Assembly: GCA_009801085.1 (NCBI GenBank) | Contig: VNWV01000007.1 | Coordinates: 1,736,001 to 1,800,000, forward strand | Direction of reading: 5' to 3' | DNA from: Lasiodiplodia sp. COLG20 | Taxonomy: Eukaryota > Ascomycota > Dothideomycetes > Botryosphaeriales > Botryosphaeriaceae | DNA: 64,000 nucleotides | In this document: positions 1 to 11,366 of the stretch, in pieces | Layout of the letters: each line of letters opens with the position of its first letter | How positions within the stretch are numbered: the first letter of the stretch is position 1 | The notes under the pieces: model-generated | Told to the model about the DNA's origin: nothing | The model's input: only the letters and a program-made list of their open reading frames with translations | Database searches by the model: none | Position numbers and translations under genes: made by a program

Positions 1-398
1 TTGACAGCAGACTGCGCGGCCGACAGTAGAGCGGCTTGGGACCCTGTCGGGCGCGGCACTGCGAGAGTCGAGTTCCCGTTGGCTGTTCCCCGGCGACCGG
101 GCAAGCACTTCAGGGAGGCGCGTGCGGACCGCGACCGCGCTGATCCCTGACGCTGTTGCTGCTTTGGCCGAGACCCGAGTCAGCCAAGCCTTCCGCGCGA
201 GCAAGTGCTTCTGGGCGTCTTGAGCAATTGTGTAGCTCGATTCTAGCCTCTGCGCTGCTGCCTGCTCTGGTTTTCTCGTCTCTGCTTCTTCGTCCTGGCA
301 GCGTAAACAACGTTTGGGCGTACAAAGTCGAGCTAGGCCGCGCCCCGCAGCTAACCCCCCGTCCCGTTGGAGCGCGCGCGTGCAGATTCCCTGTCGCC
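1..398. other. 5' flank and leader of the antiporter gene
   Basis: No coding exon is supported here. The stretch is G/C-rich and leads into the antiporter ATG at 399. The reading frame stays open upstream to about 156, but the family's conserved N-terminus starts at 399, so I treat the open upstream part as 5' leader. Confidence 0.5.
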
Positions 399-2294
399 AT
401 GGCTTCCAGTAGCGCCGCCTCGCTGCCCTACCATGAGCCCGGAATCACCACTATCCTTATTCAGGGCTCGTTTCTAGTCATCCTCAATGTCATCAATACC
501 ATCTTGGACAACACCGTCTACTGCGGCCTCCTCGGCCAGATCTTCATCGGTGTGGCTTGGGGCACACCAGGGGCAAAATGGCTCTCGGAGTCGACCGAAG
601 AGGCCATTGTCCAGCTTGGTTATCTCGGCTTGATACTGCTCGTATACGAGGGTGCGCTCTAGCCCTATCCCTTTCCATTGAACTTCTCTCATCTCAGCTA
701 GGCGGCCTCTCGACGTCGTTCGCGTCCCTGAAAGCCAATCTGCTTCTCTCCATCGCCGTTGCTGTCACGGGCATTGGTGTGCCTATAGGCCTCTCGTTCG
801 TTCTGCAGGGCTTAGCCGATGCGACACCTCTGCAGGCCTTTGCCGCAGGCGCTGCGCTCTGCTCTACTAGCTTGGGAACGACCTTCACCGTTCTTGCAAC
901 GAGCGGCCTCACGAAATCCCGTCTCGGCGTGGTCCTCACCAGTGCTGCTATGATGGACGACGTTGTGGGTTTAGTCATGGTTCAAGTTATTTCTAACCTC
1001 GGTGGCTCCGGCTCGTCGTTCAGCGCGACTACCGTCATCAGGCCTGTTTTCGTCTCGCTGGCATTCGCCGTGCTGATCCCGCTCGTCTGCCGCCTGATCG
1101 TCAAGCCGGCTACTCTTTTTTTGAACAAGCACCGTGAGGCAAACCCCTCCGGGCCGATGCAGAAGTTCCTGTCCATGTATCAGACGAGCTTCTTCATCCA
1201 GACAGCCATTCTTCTTGGTTTCGTTGCGGGTGGCTCCTTTGCAGGGACCTCCAACCTCTTCACCGCATATCTTGCTGGTGCATCCATCAGCTGGTGGGAC
1301 GCTGAGGTGCCTCATTTGCTGGTCGAGAAGTCTCAGAGCACGGACGCGAGTCACGCTGGCAGACAATCTTCCGCCGGCGAGGTCTCGAACGATAATACCT
1401 CTCAGGTGATTGACGATGGCGACAGCATCCGAAGCCAATCATCCGCCCATACATCTGGGGTCGCAATTTACGAGCGATATTACCAGCAGGCTGTGGAGAA
1501 GATATTGAAGCCACTTTTCTTTGTAAGTGCTTCCGAGAGGTTGACTTTACGCTTTCTGACAATTTCTGCAGGCCTCGATTGGCTTTTCCATTCCCATTTC
1601 CCAGATGTTCACGGGCTCTGTTGTCTGGCGTGGAATTGTATACACAATCCTGATGTTGTTCGGGAAACTGGTATGCGGTCTCTGGCTAGTCCGCTTTTCT
1701 GTTTCGCCGTACATCCCCGAGCGTCTTAAACTCCGTAAGCTCCGCTTGCCATCGATGCCCCACCTCTGGGGTGCATCAGCGAAGAAGGAAGCCAAAGCCG
1801 AGCGGAAGAAAGACCCGAAGCGGAAGCACAGCCACGCGGATGCTCTCCAACCTCAGCGCGAGGAGCAGCAGATCCCATCTCAAGCCCAGACATCTCCGCG
1901 AAGCGAAGAAGACACGGCTCCGCAGCACGGCGCGTCGTCCGAACAGGACGAGCACGCTGATAATAGCACTCGGCACACTTCGCGCGACCCCAAGAAACCC
2001 ATTTCACTGTACCCGGCTTCCATCCTGGGCAACGCGATGGTGGCGCGCGGCGAGATTGGCTTTCTGATCTCGTCGCTTGCGCAGAGCAAAGGGATATTCA
2101 CTTCCACATCTGGTTCTTCGCCAAGCGGTTCGGATGAGATCTTCCTAGTCGCTACCTGGGCGATCATGTTATGCACGATCATCGGACCATTAACTGTCGG
2201 ACTATTAGTCAGGCGCGTCAGGAAGCTGCAGAAGACCGGCGACAACACCGTTGAAGGGAGGAGAGACGTGCTTGGCGTGTGGGGAGTGGAATAA
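399..2294 (+). CDS. CPA2-type Na+(K+)/H+ antiporter
   Basis: Membrane cation/proton exchanger of the monovalent cation:proton antiporter-2 family, acting in pH and ion homeostasis. The coding sequence joins 399-651, 702-1522 and 1572-2294 and gives 598 residues. Splicing intron 1 restores a continuous EGGLSTSF segment, and intron 2 rejoins KPLFF to ASIGFSIPI. Hydrophobic spans run through residues 25-310 and again near the C-terminus, separated by a long charged cytoplasmic-type loop (about residues 440-520, rich in K, E, S and Q). The paired acidic residues D170-D171 in MMDDVVGLVM sit where the ion-binding Asp pair lies in CPA2 proteins. The first intron starts with the weak donor GTGCGC. 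ATG 399 is chosen because MASSSAASLPYHEPG starts the conserved part. Assignment to the family is firm. Whether it is a Kha1-like endomembrane or a plasma-membrane exchanger cannot be decided from sequence alone. Confidence 0.88.
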
Positions 2295-3981
2295 AATAAC
2301 GTTTGCACCGGACATTACATGTTGTAGCGGCCGAACGTCAGAAAGCGAAATGTTGCCATTTTAATGTACTAACTGGCAGTGTTATTCCACCTCAGATATA
2401 CAGAAACTATGAAAGTTGAATGAGACATTGGACACTGCTTCGGGCCTTTTCTCCGTTCCTTCTTGCTGTTTGATATTGACATGACACCATTTGGCCATGT
2501 TAATGGAAAACACACAAACACATGCTGTCTCGCAGCATGCCGGAGCTCAAGGCAAGCAGGGCCGACTTTGGGCTGCCACAAGGCCAGCCACATTAAGAGA
2601 AGATCAATGGGGACGGATTTGCGCCATCTGCGGGCCGCGTGACAACAGGCACGAAAAGTAATGGCGCTCTCTCCTTGTCCACACGCCCGCCGGCGGCAAC
2701 CGGTGCGCAATTTCGCGTACCTTCATAAAACCAAATTTTATATGCCCGGACGCGAGATCCTACCCATAATTCGTCAAGACCGTGGCGGAGGTGTTCATTT
2801 CCGCTCTTTCCAAATTTTTTTTTCCTTCTTCTCTTTTTTCCTCTTGACCTCCATGCCCCCCCGAAAATAGATTGAGGGGACTGACAGACACCGGAAAAGA
2901 AGGGGTTATAAGGGGCACTGTGGATCGGGGGGATAACGTGGCATTTGCTCTTTGGGCATGTTAATATAATATTGTCGGCGGTACGTAGCACGGTCCTTCC
3001 TCTCTATCCTCGCCTCCCTTCCGCTCCTCTCTCTGTATCCCTCGTCCCGCAGCTCCGAGGAGGCGAGACGGGAGCGAGCGAGCGAGTGAGCCGAACGACG
3101 CCGATTCAAGGGGATGATGATGAACAAAGGTGCGTGTGTATGTGCGTCATGACCCGAAGCACGCGCGACGGGGGGAAAAACAAAAAAAGGGAATGGATGG
3201 ATGGGTGGAACGTTCAGTGCCCCTGGCTGGACGGCGCCCCTTTTTGGTCCCTGCGCCCACGTTCTTCTCCCAACCTAGCCGGGCCGGCGTCGTGGCTGCA
3301 CGAGCCACATTTGCGTCTCTGCTTTTCTTCTCTTCATCCTTCTTCTTATCTCCTTCAAAATTATTTCGGGCACCCTTCTTCCGCTCAGGCCTTTTTTTTT
3401 CATGCTGCGGCGCGGATGGATTCTGTGCGGCGCGAGTGCTGAAGCTGGAAATGAGAGATGAGCCACATTGTTGATGGTGTCGCGCGTCGCGTTGCCCGTC
3501 AAAACGCGCGTGAAGCGTCACGCAACAGTCCGCGTTGCAGACTTCAGCAGCTTGACGTCAGGTTGGAAGGGGTCTAGTTGGGCCGGTTGCCTATTTCGGG
3601 TAGCTGACCGTCGTTTCGGGTAGGTCTGTGTGCTTGTGCGCTTCTTTTCCGCGTCGCGTAGTCGCGTGCGGAGACCCGAGGCGATAGGCACCTAGTTGTA
3701 CGCTACGCTTCGTCACATGCAGGCGGAGTTCCGACGTCGGCAAAGCAGTGCGGTCCAGGAGCAACAGTGCCTGCCGTTGAGTCTTGCCGTATTGAGTACT
3801 TGCAGAAGGCTGGAGTCAGCGTCACAATGGATCGCTGAAGTCGCCACCATTCTTTTGTGGGTAGTTGAAGCAGATTTTCGGGCGTGGCTGTGAGATGTAA
3901 AGTCGCACAAAGCAATCCAGGCCTTAGGTTCAAATTTGGGATGCAATATCTCCGGTTTGAAGGATTTGGAAGGAGGCGTGA
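2295..3981. other. Intergenic, convergent 3' flanks
   Basis: This lies between the 3' ends of the antiporter (+) and the DUF7580 gene (-). It holds pyrimidine-rich tracts (around 2805-2850 and 3320-3400) and a short GAGC/GAGT purine repeat near 3065-3095. The open frames here are short, overlap on both strands and show no recognisable family. I see no gene, RNA or transposon ends. Confidence 0.5.
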
Positions 3982-5688
3982 TCATCGTGTGCCTAAGAAC
4001 TGATAAAGTTCATCTTGCAGTGGCAACACAATCTGCTCCATGGCCGCCTGTAAGAACTCCGGATTTTGGAGGCTGCCGCTCGGGTCTGCGAAGCATCTCA
4101 GGCAGTGTGCAATGGCGCCCTGGAAAGCTGCAGATAGGTCCTCCTGCTCCGACTCGTACCAGTGATGGGCGGTACACAGTAGTGCTAGAGACTTATCCGG
4201 CCCCATGTACAAATTCTCCGGCATTTGCTGCTCGCAAGGCTTGCCGAAGTAGAGTTCCAGAAGTGTGATTCCGAGCGCTAGTAGAGTAGTGTTCTTACTG
4301 CTGAACCCTATCGGCTTGACACTGCCGGGAAGTGGCATGAGTTTCTGACTGACGTATGGGGTTTCGATGTCAATGGAGCGGTGTGCGGATATGTTGTGGT
4401 AGAACATGATATCTCGTTTGCTCCAGTTGTCGCTGACCCATGGTGAAGCATGCAGCTGAAGTATCGAAGAAGCGACGGTGACAGCAAGGGTATACCGATC
4501 CTTCTTGCTCAACCGTATCTTCGTGCCATCCTTCAAGATCTCTTCCAACGTGACTGTCTCTGCCTTGCGCGAAAATCGAAGGCCGTTCAGGGGGACAGGA
4601 TACGCTCCACGCAGCCTACCATTCTCCATTGAAAAGCCAATACAAGTCTTTGCCCCGCCCTCGAAGCTTTGTATCTCATGACAGAGGTCTTTTACTTCCT
4701 TATAATGAGAGTCCTCGCTCATAGTGCGCAATGGGGAGTGTGATGGTTTTGGAGAAGGCGGCGGTGTGGTTGGTGAAAAGCTGACACTTCGGCGAGGACG
4801 GTGGACGTGAAGACTGCTCATTTTTGTAGAAAGATCGTCATCATCTTCTGAGCAACATATCTGTGTTTCCCGGAGCATCCAGGATCCGGATTTATCAGTG
4901 AATGATACAGTAAAGATGGTTCCCGGTTCAGGTGAGGGCCTTCGACCGCTGGCCTTAGGATGGAGCTCTCGACGCTCGAGATGTAGGTTCGCGCAGTGTG
5001 AAGCTTTGCAGGAGCAGCTGAAAGAATCGACCAAAGTGTTGTGTAGTACTCGGGCGTACGTCTGTATTTTTTGCAGCTTCTGTGCAATCGAAGGCTTTGA
5101 GCTTTTCCGATAGGGTTCCAGTTTCTCGGACTTCTCTGTAAAGCGCTCCAACTCCTTGTTGCATTCGTCCAGCTCTTCCAGCAGCCTCTTGACCTTCTTC
5201 TTGTTCATGCTAAATTTAACGCGTTTCCTAAATTCAAACTTCTGGGCTACCTTGGGTTGGCCGTGGGCGAGTAGCATGGCCTCCAGGTCATTCCGGGTGA
5301 CAGATGTAGCGCGTTCCAGGTCCAGCTTCTCGGCAATAGTCGTCATGATCTTCTCGATGTCCTTGATGGTGTGGTGATAAGCATCATATGATTCGTCCAG
5401 CTTGTACCTGAGCTTCTCCGCCATGGTGGGGTCTCTCCAGAGGTGTCCGTGGGGTTCCGCAATCATCTCAGCCAGTTCGTACTCGGTGGTGATGGGGGCC
5501 AGTAGCAGGCGCAGAGTTTGCTCATAATGCACATGCTGATTCCGAAGTTTTCGGATGTATTGAGGTAGGTAGTTTTCCCACTTCACGAATGCTTTCACCG
5601 GGTCCAGACCGTCATTGTAGTCCTCGAGGGCGGAGATGACGAGGGGAAGGACGGCCAGGACCAAGCCAGCGAGCTCTACTCCACTCAT
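3982..5688 (-). CDS. DUF7580 domain protein with fungal STAND-type N-terminal helical region
   Basis: Single-exon gene, 568 residues, read from ATG 5688. The N-terminus (SGVELAGLVLAVLPLVISAL) and the following roughly 210 residues are the predicted helical region typical of fungal proteins related to STAND/NLR-like immune receptors. Residues about 320-560 match the DUF7580 pattern: a divergent kinase-like fold with RYTLAVTVASSILQLHASPW, WSKRDIMFYH and LALGITLLELYFGKPC. I see no canonical kinase VAIK, HRD or DFG motif, so catalysis is unlikely. An SP-rich basic linker (about residues 285-320) separates the two halves. Such proteins are abundant in fungal accessory repertoires and suspected in non-self or stress responses, but no function is proven. 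Its start lies 462 bp from the divergent multidomain HSF/macrodomain gene, which suggests a shared promoter. Confidence 0.8.
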   Translation of the reverse strand: MSGVELAGLVLAVLPLVISALEDYNDGLDPVKAFVKWENYLPQYIRKLRNQHVHYEQTLRLLLAPITTEYELAEMIAEPHGHLWRDPTMAEKLRYKLDESYDAYHHTIKDIEKIMTTIAEKLDLERATSVTRNDLEAMLLAHGQPKVAQKFEFRKRVKFSMNKKKVKRLLEELDECNKELERFTEKSEKLEPYRKSSKPSIAQKLQKIQTYARVLHNTLVDSFSCSCKASHCANLHLERRELHPKASGRRPSPEPGTIFTVSFTDKSGSWMLRETQICCSEDDDDLSTKMSSLHVHRPRRSVSFSPTTPPPSPKPSHSPLRTMSEDSHYKEVKDLCHEIQSFEGGAKTCIGFSMENGRLRGAYPVPLNGLRFSRKAETVTLEEILKDGTKIRLSKKDRYTLAVTVASSILQLHASPWVSDNWSKRDIMFYHNISAHRSIDIETPYVSQKLMPLPGSVKPIGFSSKNTTLLALGITLLELYFGKPCEQQMPENLYMGPDKSLALLCTAHHWYESEQEDLSAAFQGAIAHCLRCFADPSGSLQNPEFLQAAMEQIVLPLQDELYQFLGTR

Positions 5689-6150
5689 TTTGATCTGGAT
5701 GCAGTCAAGGACCAGAGGGGCTGCTCAGCCGGCTGCGTATCGGGTCAAGTGCTGTGTTGGATGGGTCATTGGTCTTGAAGCATGACAGAGTTGTTTGCTG
5801 CCTTTGGCCCCCACAAAGAAGTGGTGCGAAGTGTGGGTCTGTGCGGAGACACTCGCTGTCAACGTCGGCCACGCTTACTGGGTGCAAGTGCGCGCGATAG
5901 AAACAACGAGGAGAAGGAAAGGAGCAAGCAGACGTCTGAAGTCGAAGGATTGGAAATCATGGCGGTGCTGAGTGCCAGTGCTCAGCCGCTGCAGGCGACC
6001 GGGTTGTGTTCAGCGCTTGCCCATTTTGGGGGCGGGGCAGCGTAGATCAGTTGGCGGCTGCCTGCAAGCTTCCTGCAAACCTCCGCCCATCATCACGCGT
6101 CTCGATAGTCATGCCTTTTGGCCTCTGCAACCCAGCTACAGCCGAACGTG
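5689..6150. promoter_or_regulatory. Shared upstream region of a divergent gene pair
   Basis: This 462-bp stretch separates the start codons of the DUF7580 gene (-) and the multidomain gene (+). It contains no open coding exon that I can support and must hold both promoters. No individual factor site is claimed. Confidence 0.5.
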
Positions 6151-9100
6151 ATGGTCTCGATCCGGGACCGCTCCATTGCGTGCTCGCGCAGCTTCCGTCT
6201 TCTCGCCGCAGCTTTAGAGAGTGGCAATAACGAGCACCGGAGCCTGATCGATCCGACAAGCCTCGAGGATGAGTATGGCCGGTTCCGCGTCTGGGGTGGA
6301 AACCTCGGTGCCCAGCAAAAAGGCCACAGCTCGCTCGACTATCGCCTACGAGAGAGCCCTCTGCTCCAATCCAACGTCCTAAAATTGCTGCAGGAACTCG
6401 AGAATAATATTAACGAAGGTATGGCAAAATGCCTGTTTCTGAGATGCTGCGCTCACACTTATAATTTGCACAGCTCATGCGGTTGTGACGGGTGCAAGAC
6501 TGCCGTATGAGCAACAAGCAGTGCGTGGCGACTTTAGTGACGACAGCGCTTCCGAAGATTCGGACGATGACGACGAAAGCAGCGACGAAGAGCGGCCCCG
6601 ATATGAGCTCCAGCAAAGGATGTTCGAGATCATCGATATAATCAACAGCCTCTATCGTCTGTCCATCAGGATCCGCAATCCCACGCTGAGAACTCGATCT
6701 CTAAAGGCTGCCGCCTACAGACAAGTCGACCCTGACACTGGTGTTGATGTCCTGCGCCAGTACGCCGAATACGACAGAATGTACATAGAGGATTCTCTCG
6801 CCCATCTGAGGAATGGTTTGCCGCAACGAAAGGACGAGGATGTTGCCTTCCTGGTTGATCGACTCAGCAAGGCTATCACAAGAAGAAGACAGCAATTCAA
6901 GTATTGGAAAAAGCACCGAGACAAGCTTGCAAACTCAGCCTCAACAAAAGAAGACTTTACCCCCATTGGTGAAGAGCAAGTCGTGCAGCCACAGATGGCT
7001 GGGACTGGCATCTCGGCCCCAGAAGAGGCCCCCAAGGCTTTCAAGATGAACTTGAGAGCACCCCCGAGTGAGGCGCAGCCGCGCACTCTTCTTTCAGGAA
7101 CTGAAGCAACTGCGCATCACAAAACCTTGGACGATGCTGTCGACAGCCAGTCTGTCACCTCGATTGCTACCACGGCCCGCGATCTTGGAGGCCACGGCAT
7201 TGATCTTCCCCCGCCGCCAAACTCTGCAGACGGAGAAAAGGACTTCGAGTGCCCCTATTGTTACGTCATTTGTCCGGCACGATATGGCAGGTCTCGATCT
7301 TGGAAGTACGTGGTGACAAAAACACTTCATTGAATGGCCCCAGCTAATTGAAATACAGAACTCATATTCTGCAGGACCTGCAACCGTACGTGTGCACCTA
7401 CAAGGATTGCTCGTCAGAGGACCAAATGTTCCGCAGCCGGCGTGAATGGCTTGAGCATGAAGGTTCCGCACACAGAAAGGTCTGGAGGTGTCCCACCCAT
7501 CCCCACGCCGTGTACTCCTCTCAAGCAGGAATCAGGACCCACCTGGATGGTGTACATGGAAGCGACCTCTCCGAAATGCAAATCAGACAACTCATTGCAG
7601 TAGCCGAAACATCTACAATTGATTCACGGGAGTACTGCCCGGTTTGCTTCGTGGGTGCCCACGAACCTAGTATAGAAGGCAATCTGCACAACCACATTGC
7701 CAACCATTTGGAAAAGTTTGCTTCGTTTGCACTACCCAAGTTTACCGGCGCGGATGATGACAAGTCCGGCGCCAGCATGGACGCATTCCACGAAAGAGGG
7801 AGTGCATCAGACGTATCAGAAGCAGCTAGCTCCCATTGGTCCAAAGACACGGCTTCTGATTACGATCCCCCGGTTTCGAACAGTCGATCGGTTCAAGTAA
7901 CGCAGGATGTTGACCGCTCCGAGCTTTCTTCGAGTGCAGTGCAATCAGTACCTGACGCGACTGATGATAAGATGGCGCGCTTCATGAAAGAGGCACAGGC
8001 ATCTCAATCCAGCCATGATAATGAGTTCTTCGAGAACTTGATTAGGCGGCAAAAAGTCATGCCGTTCATCAGGAAACTTCGCGAGAGAGTCGCCATGAAA
8101 CGGAACGAGGACTTCAACGTGCCCCCAACAAAAGAGAACAAAAAGGTGGCGTTCTCCGACGTCCAAGACACATATGTACGCGCGGAAAGGGATGCCGTAA
8201 AGGATGAGGGTAAGACAGCTTTCGAGATACACTCCATCGACACATCTATAAGGGGCGACAAGGAGAAATCACCGCTCATCAATCCAGAAGAACCCAGCAC
8301 GATCCGAATATCCAATTTGCCGGCGGCAGATGAGGCAAACAGACGGCTTTTCGCTTTCTTTGAGACTTTGGGCTGTCAGCGCTTCACGCTCGACCCACAT
8401 GTCGAAAACCAGGGCTACGTCACATTCGGCAGTCAGAAGCAAGCCGCGGAAGCGTTATTAGCGTTTGACAAGACTAATTTTCCGGATGTCGAACTTGAGT
8501 TGGAGCACGGCGGTGAAAATGCAAAGAGCAAGGCTACGTCTCTACCGAGAGGCATCGGTATAGATTTCGATGTTCAGGGCTTCTTAGAGACATTAAGCAG
8601 GTAAGATAGCGTAATATTGTCTTTCGACGGGAGCTGACAAATCCAGTGTCCTTGGAGACACCGAGTACGAAAAGGCGATTGCCTGGGCTCAAGATGGCAA
8701 GGCATTTCGGATTCTGGATGAAGAAGCCTTTTCCCGAGACGTCTTGCCAAAGTTCGATATTGAATCTTTCTCTTCATTCAAGGATTGCCTAATAGCCTGC
8801 GGATTCCGCCAACAATGGGATCAGCAATTTCGAGTGGACGCCAATGGACTAAAACGGTCCAGCATGTGGTTCCATAAGCATTTCGAACAAGATTCGTCAG
8901 AAGTCAGAGGACGCACTCGATTCTTCACCCGGCTGCAGAACATATTTACGCAGAACAAAGCAAGAGTACTCGCGAGCCAAATCAGCAACATCACCACGGA
9001 AATGGACGACGCCTTTGAACCGTCGAGGGATGCATTCTCAGTAAAATCTGCCTCGGATATTCCAAGTATTTCACAGCTCTACATCAACTCGGAGTTGTTT

Positions 9101-11366
9101 GTCCCCGATTGGATGCAGAATATGTCGAAGGACGATGGAGACGCCCCATTTCTTTTACCAAAAGACGAAGTGAACCGAAAAATATCGATGATACTGCACG
9201 ACATCACTAAGATCGATGTTGATGCTATTGTCAACGCAACTAGCCCAGGTCTAAATACCGGTGCATCGGATTCCATAAGTTATCGAATCCATAAGGCAGC
9301 AGGCCCGGAGCTCCTACAAGAATGCCGAACTGTTCCAGACTGCAAGATGGGTCAAGCAGTGATGACCAATGCGTACGATCTACCCTGCCGCAAAGTCATC
9401 CACACCGTCCGGCCACATTATTATCAGGCCGTCCAGTTCGTCGGCCACGAGGATCTGTTGGCTAATTGCTACTGGAACTGTCTCAAGCTCGCTGTTAACA
9501 GCGGACTGAGGAGCATCGCCTTTCCTTGCCTCAGCGCTGGCGGGTTCGGGTTCCCAAGTCGAGAGGCTGCAACCATTGCCTTACGAACTACACGGGCATT
9601 TCTGGACGCCGGTGAAGGCGAAGGCTTGCAGAAGATCATATTTTGCGTCTACAAAAAGACAGACAAGCTCGTCTACAGAGACATGATTCCGCGGTTCTTC
9701 CCTCCTACCAGGACTCTTCTTGGACAGCCGCGCGAAAGAGGAGTCCGCGTTGAATCCCCGGCCCGTTCTAATTCAGCCGAATCGCCAATCCCAGAGCAGC
9801 ATGATGGCTTCGACACCGAGACTGACGCTACCGAGGCCAGCAAGACGAGGCAGCCCCTGAGTCCACGTTTGAGTGCATCGGTGGAGAGCCTGAGCCGTCT
9901 GACTGGACTGCCTTCTCTGTGGTCATGCTGTAAATGTCGAGCCAGGCCCATGGAAACTCCCAACTGCCTGGTTTGCTACCACGAGCTTTGTAGCACTTGC
10001 GAAAGCGAAGGCGAGCGTAAAGTCTTGGAAGGACCAAAACTGTCCCTCGTCTACCTACATCCATCTTCAAGCCTAATGGAAGAATCCCAGAGTAGCGGCT
10101 TGTCTCTCCTTGATCAAAGAGATCTAATAGACAGTGAGAGCCATGCAAGAGGCTCCATCAAGTCACGGCCGAACAGTCCCACGCAAAACTACTCCCCTAC
10201 TTATGTCAAGGCCCACCGCAAGCACCTTTCCCTAGACACGTTGTTTTACTATGACCTCCCATTCCAGTTCGACAGCGTAAGCCCAATTCCGTCTTCTTAA
10301 TATGGCCATTCACTGACAAGCATTCAAGAACGACCAGGACCACGTCATTATCACGCGAGAGCTCAATTCAGAGCAGACTGATACACTCTTTGAGCACTCC
10401 CGTCGCCACCGTTGCAACCTACCGTCCCTCGTTCGCACATGTCAGCAATCCAACTCAGAGTGGCCTGAATCAACGATATCCATCGGCTCCCAGCAGCCCC
10501 AAGATGGGAACAGTTTCATCCACCCCATATTGCTCCCCGGACCCTTCGTTACGGCAGACCACTGCCATTTCTACGTCGACATATCCCATCAGCGATGGAT
10601 GCTCAGAGTCAGTAACCACGAAAGCATCACCTTCCTCAATGGCCGCCGCCTCTCATGCATGTCCGATGCCGGCGAGGACGATGCCAGCATGCAGCCCCCT
10701 CCACCACGCGCGCACGGCGCATCCGGCTACGCCGTCGAGAGCGGCGACATCCTCGGGCTCGGCGAGAACGAGGCCGACGGCAAGGCCGTACACCTCTTCC
10801 GGATCGAGGTCGACAACATCGCGGCCGCCGTCGGCGACGGCGAGGAGTCGCTGTGGCACGAGGCTGAGGCGCGCGCCTCGCGCTACGGCTTCCCCACCAT
10901 CGGTCTGGATGAGGACGAGGACGATGATGAAAAGGATAATCGCGCCTCCGATCCCGACAACTTCAGTCTCCTCGGCGGCGACGATGATGAGGATGGAGAC
11001 GCCTTGGACCCGGACGTGTCGGCCGGCTACCGCATCATCGACGCGGCGGCGCAGGTCCCCGAGGCCGCGCGTGGTAGCACTAGCACGCGCTGGACGCGGC
11101 TCGACCGCCGGCTCGTCAACCCGGACGCACTGCGCGAAGCGGGCCTGCCTTTTGAGAACCGCGTGCGGTACTTACTGGTGTTCAGCGAGCTGGCGCCGGC
11201 CGAGGTGCAGCGGCTGGCGGCGCGCACGCGTGCGAGCCGCGAGGTTAAGGCTGCGACCGAGTTCACGCGCAAGGAGCGGAGGCGGAAGGAGCGTAGGATC
11301 AGGGAGCAGAAGAAGGCGGCGAGGGAGAGGAAGAAGAAGGATACGGGCGGTGGGGCGGGATTTTGA
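6151..11366 (+). CDS. Giant C2H2 / RRM-like / HSF-like / macrodomain / FHA-like protein
   Basis: Five exons (6151-6418, 6474-7305, 7359-8600, 8647-10276, 10329-11366) join without a frame break into 1,669 residues. Introns are 46-55 bp. In order: a fungal N-terminal helical region (about 1-230, with an acidic DSEDSDDDD-type patch); C2H2-type fingers (about 348-480, CPYCYVIC, CTYKDC, CPVC...H...H); an RRM-like fold (about 680-750, IRISNLPAADEANRRLFAFF and GYVTF); an HSF-like winged helix (about 784-870, AIAWAQDGKAFRI, VLPKF, FSSFKDCLIACGF); a macrodomain (about 955-1130, VDAIVNATSPGLNTG, IHKAAGPELLQECR, LSAGGFGFP); a Cys-rich knuckle (about 1205-1237, CCKCRARPMETPNCLVCYHELC); an FHA-like domain (about 1371-1450, TADHCHFYVD, ITFLNGRRL); and a C-terminal TRWTRLDRRLVNP segment resembling DUF8035-type tails, followed by a K/R/E coiled coil. 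Each domain is inferred from motif resemblance. The macrodomain, the C2H2 fingers and the HSF-like block are clearest. A nuclear nucleic-acid or signal-reader role is inference. Start codon 6151 is the first ATG of the conserved N-terminus. Confidence 0.75.
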
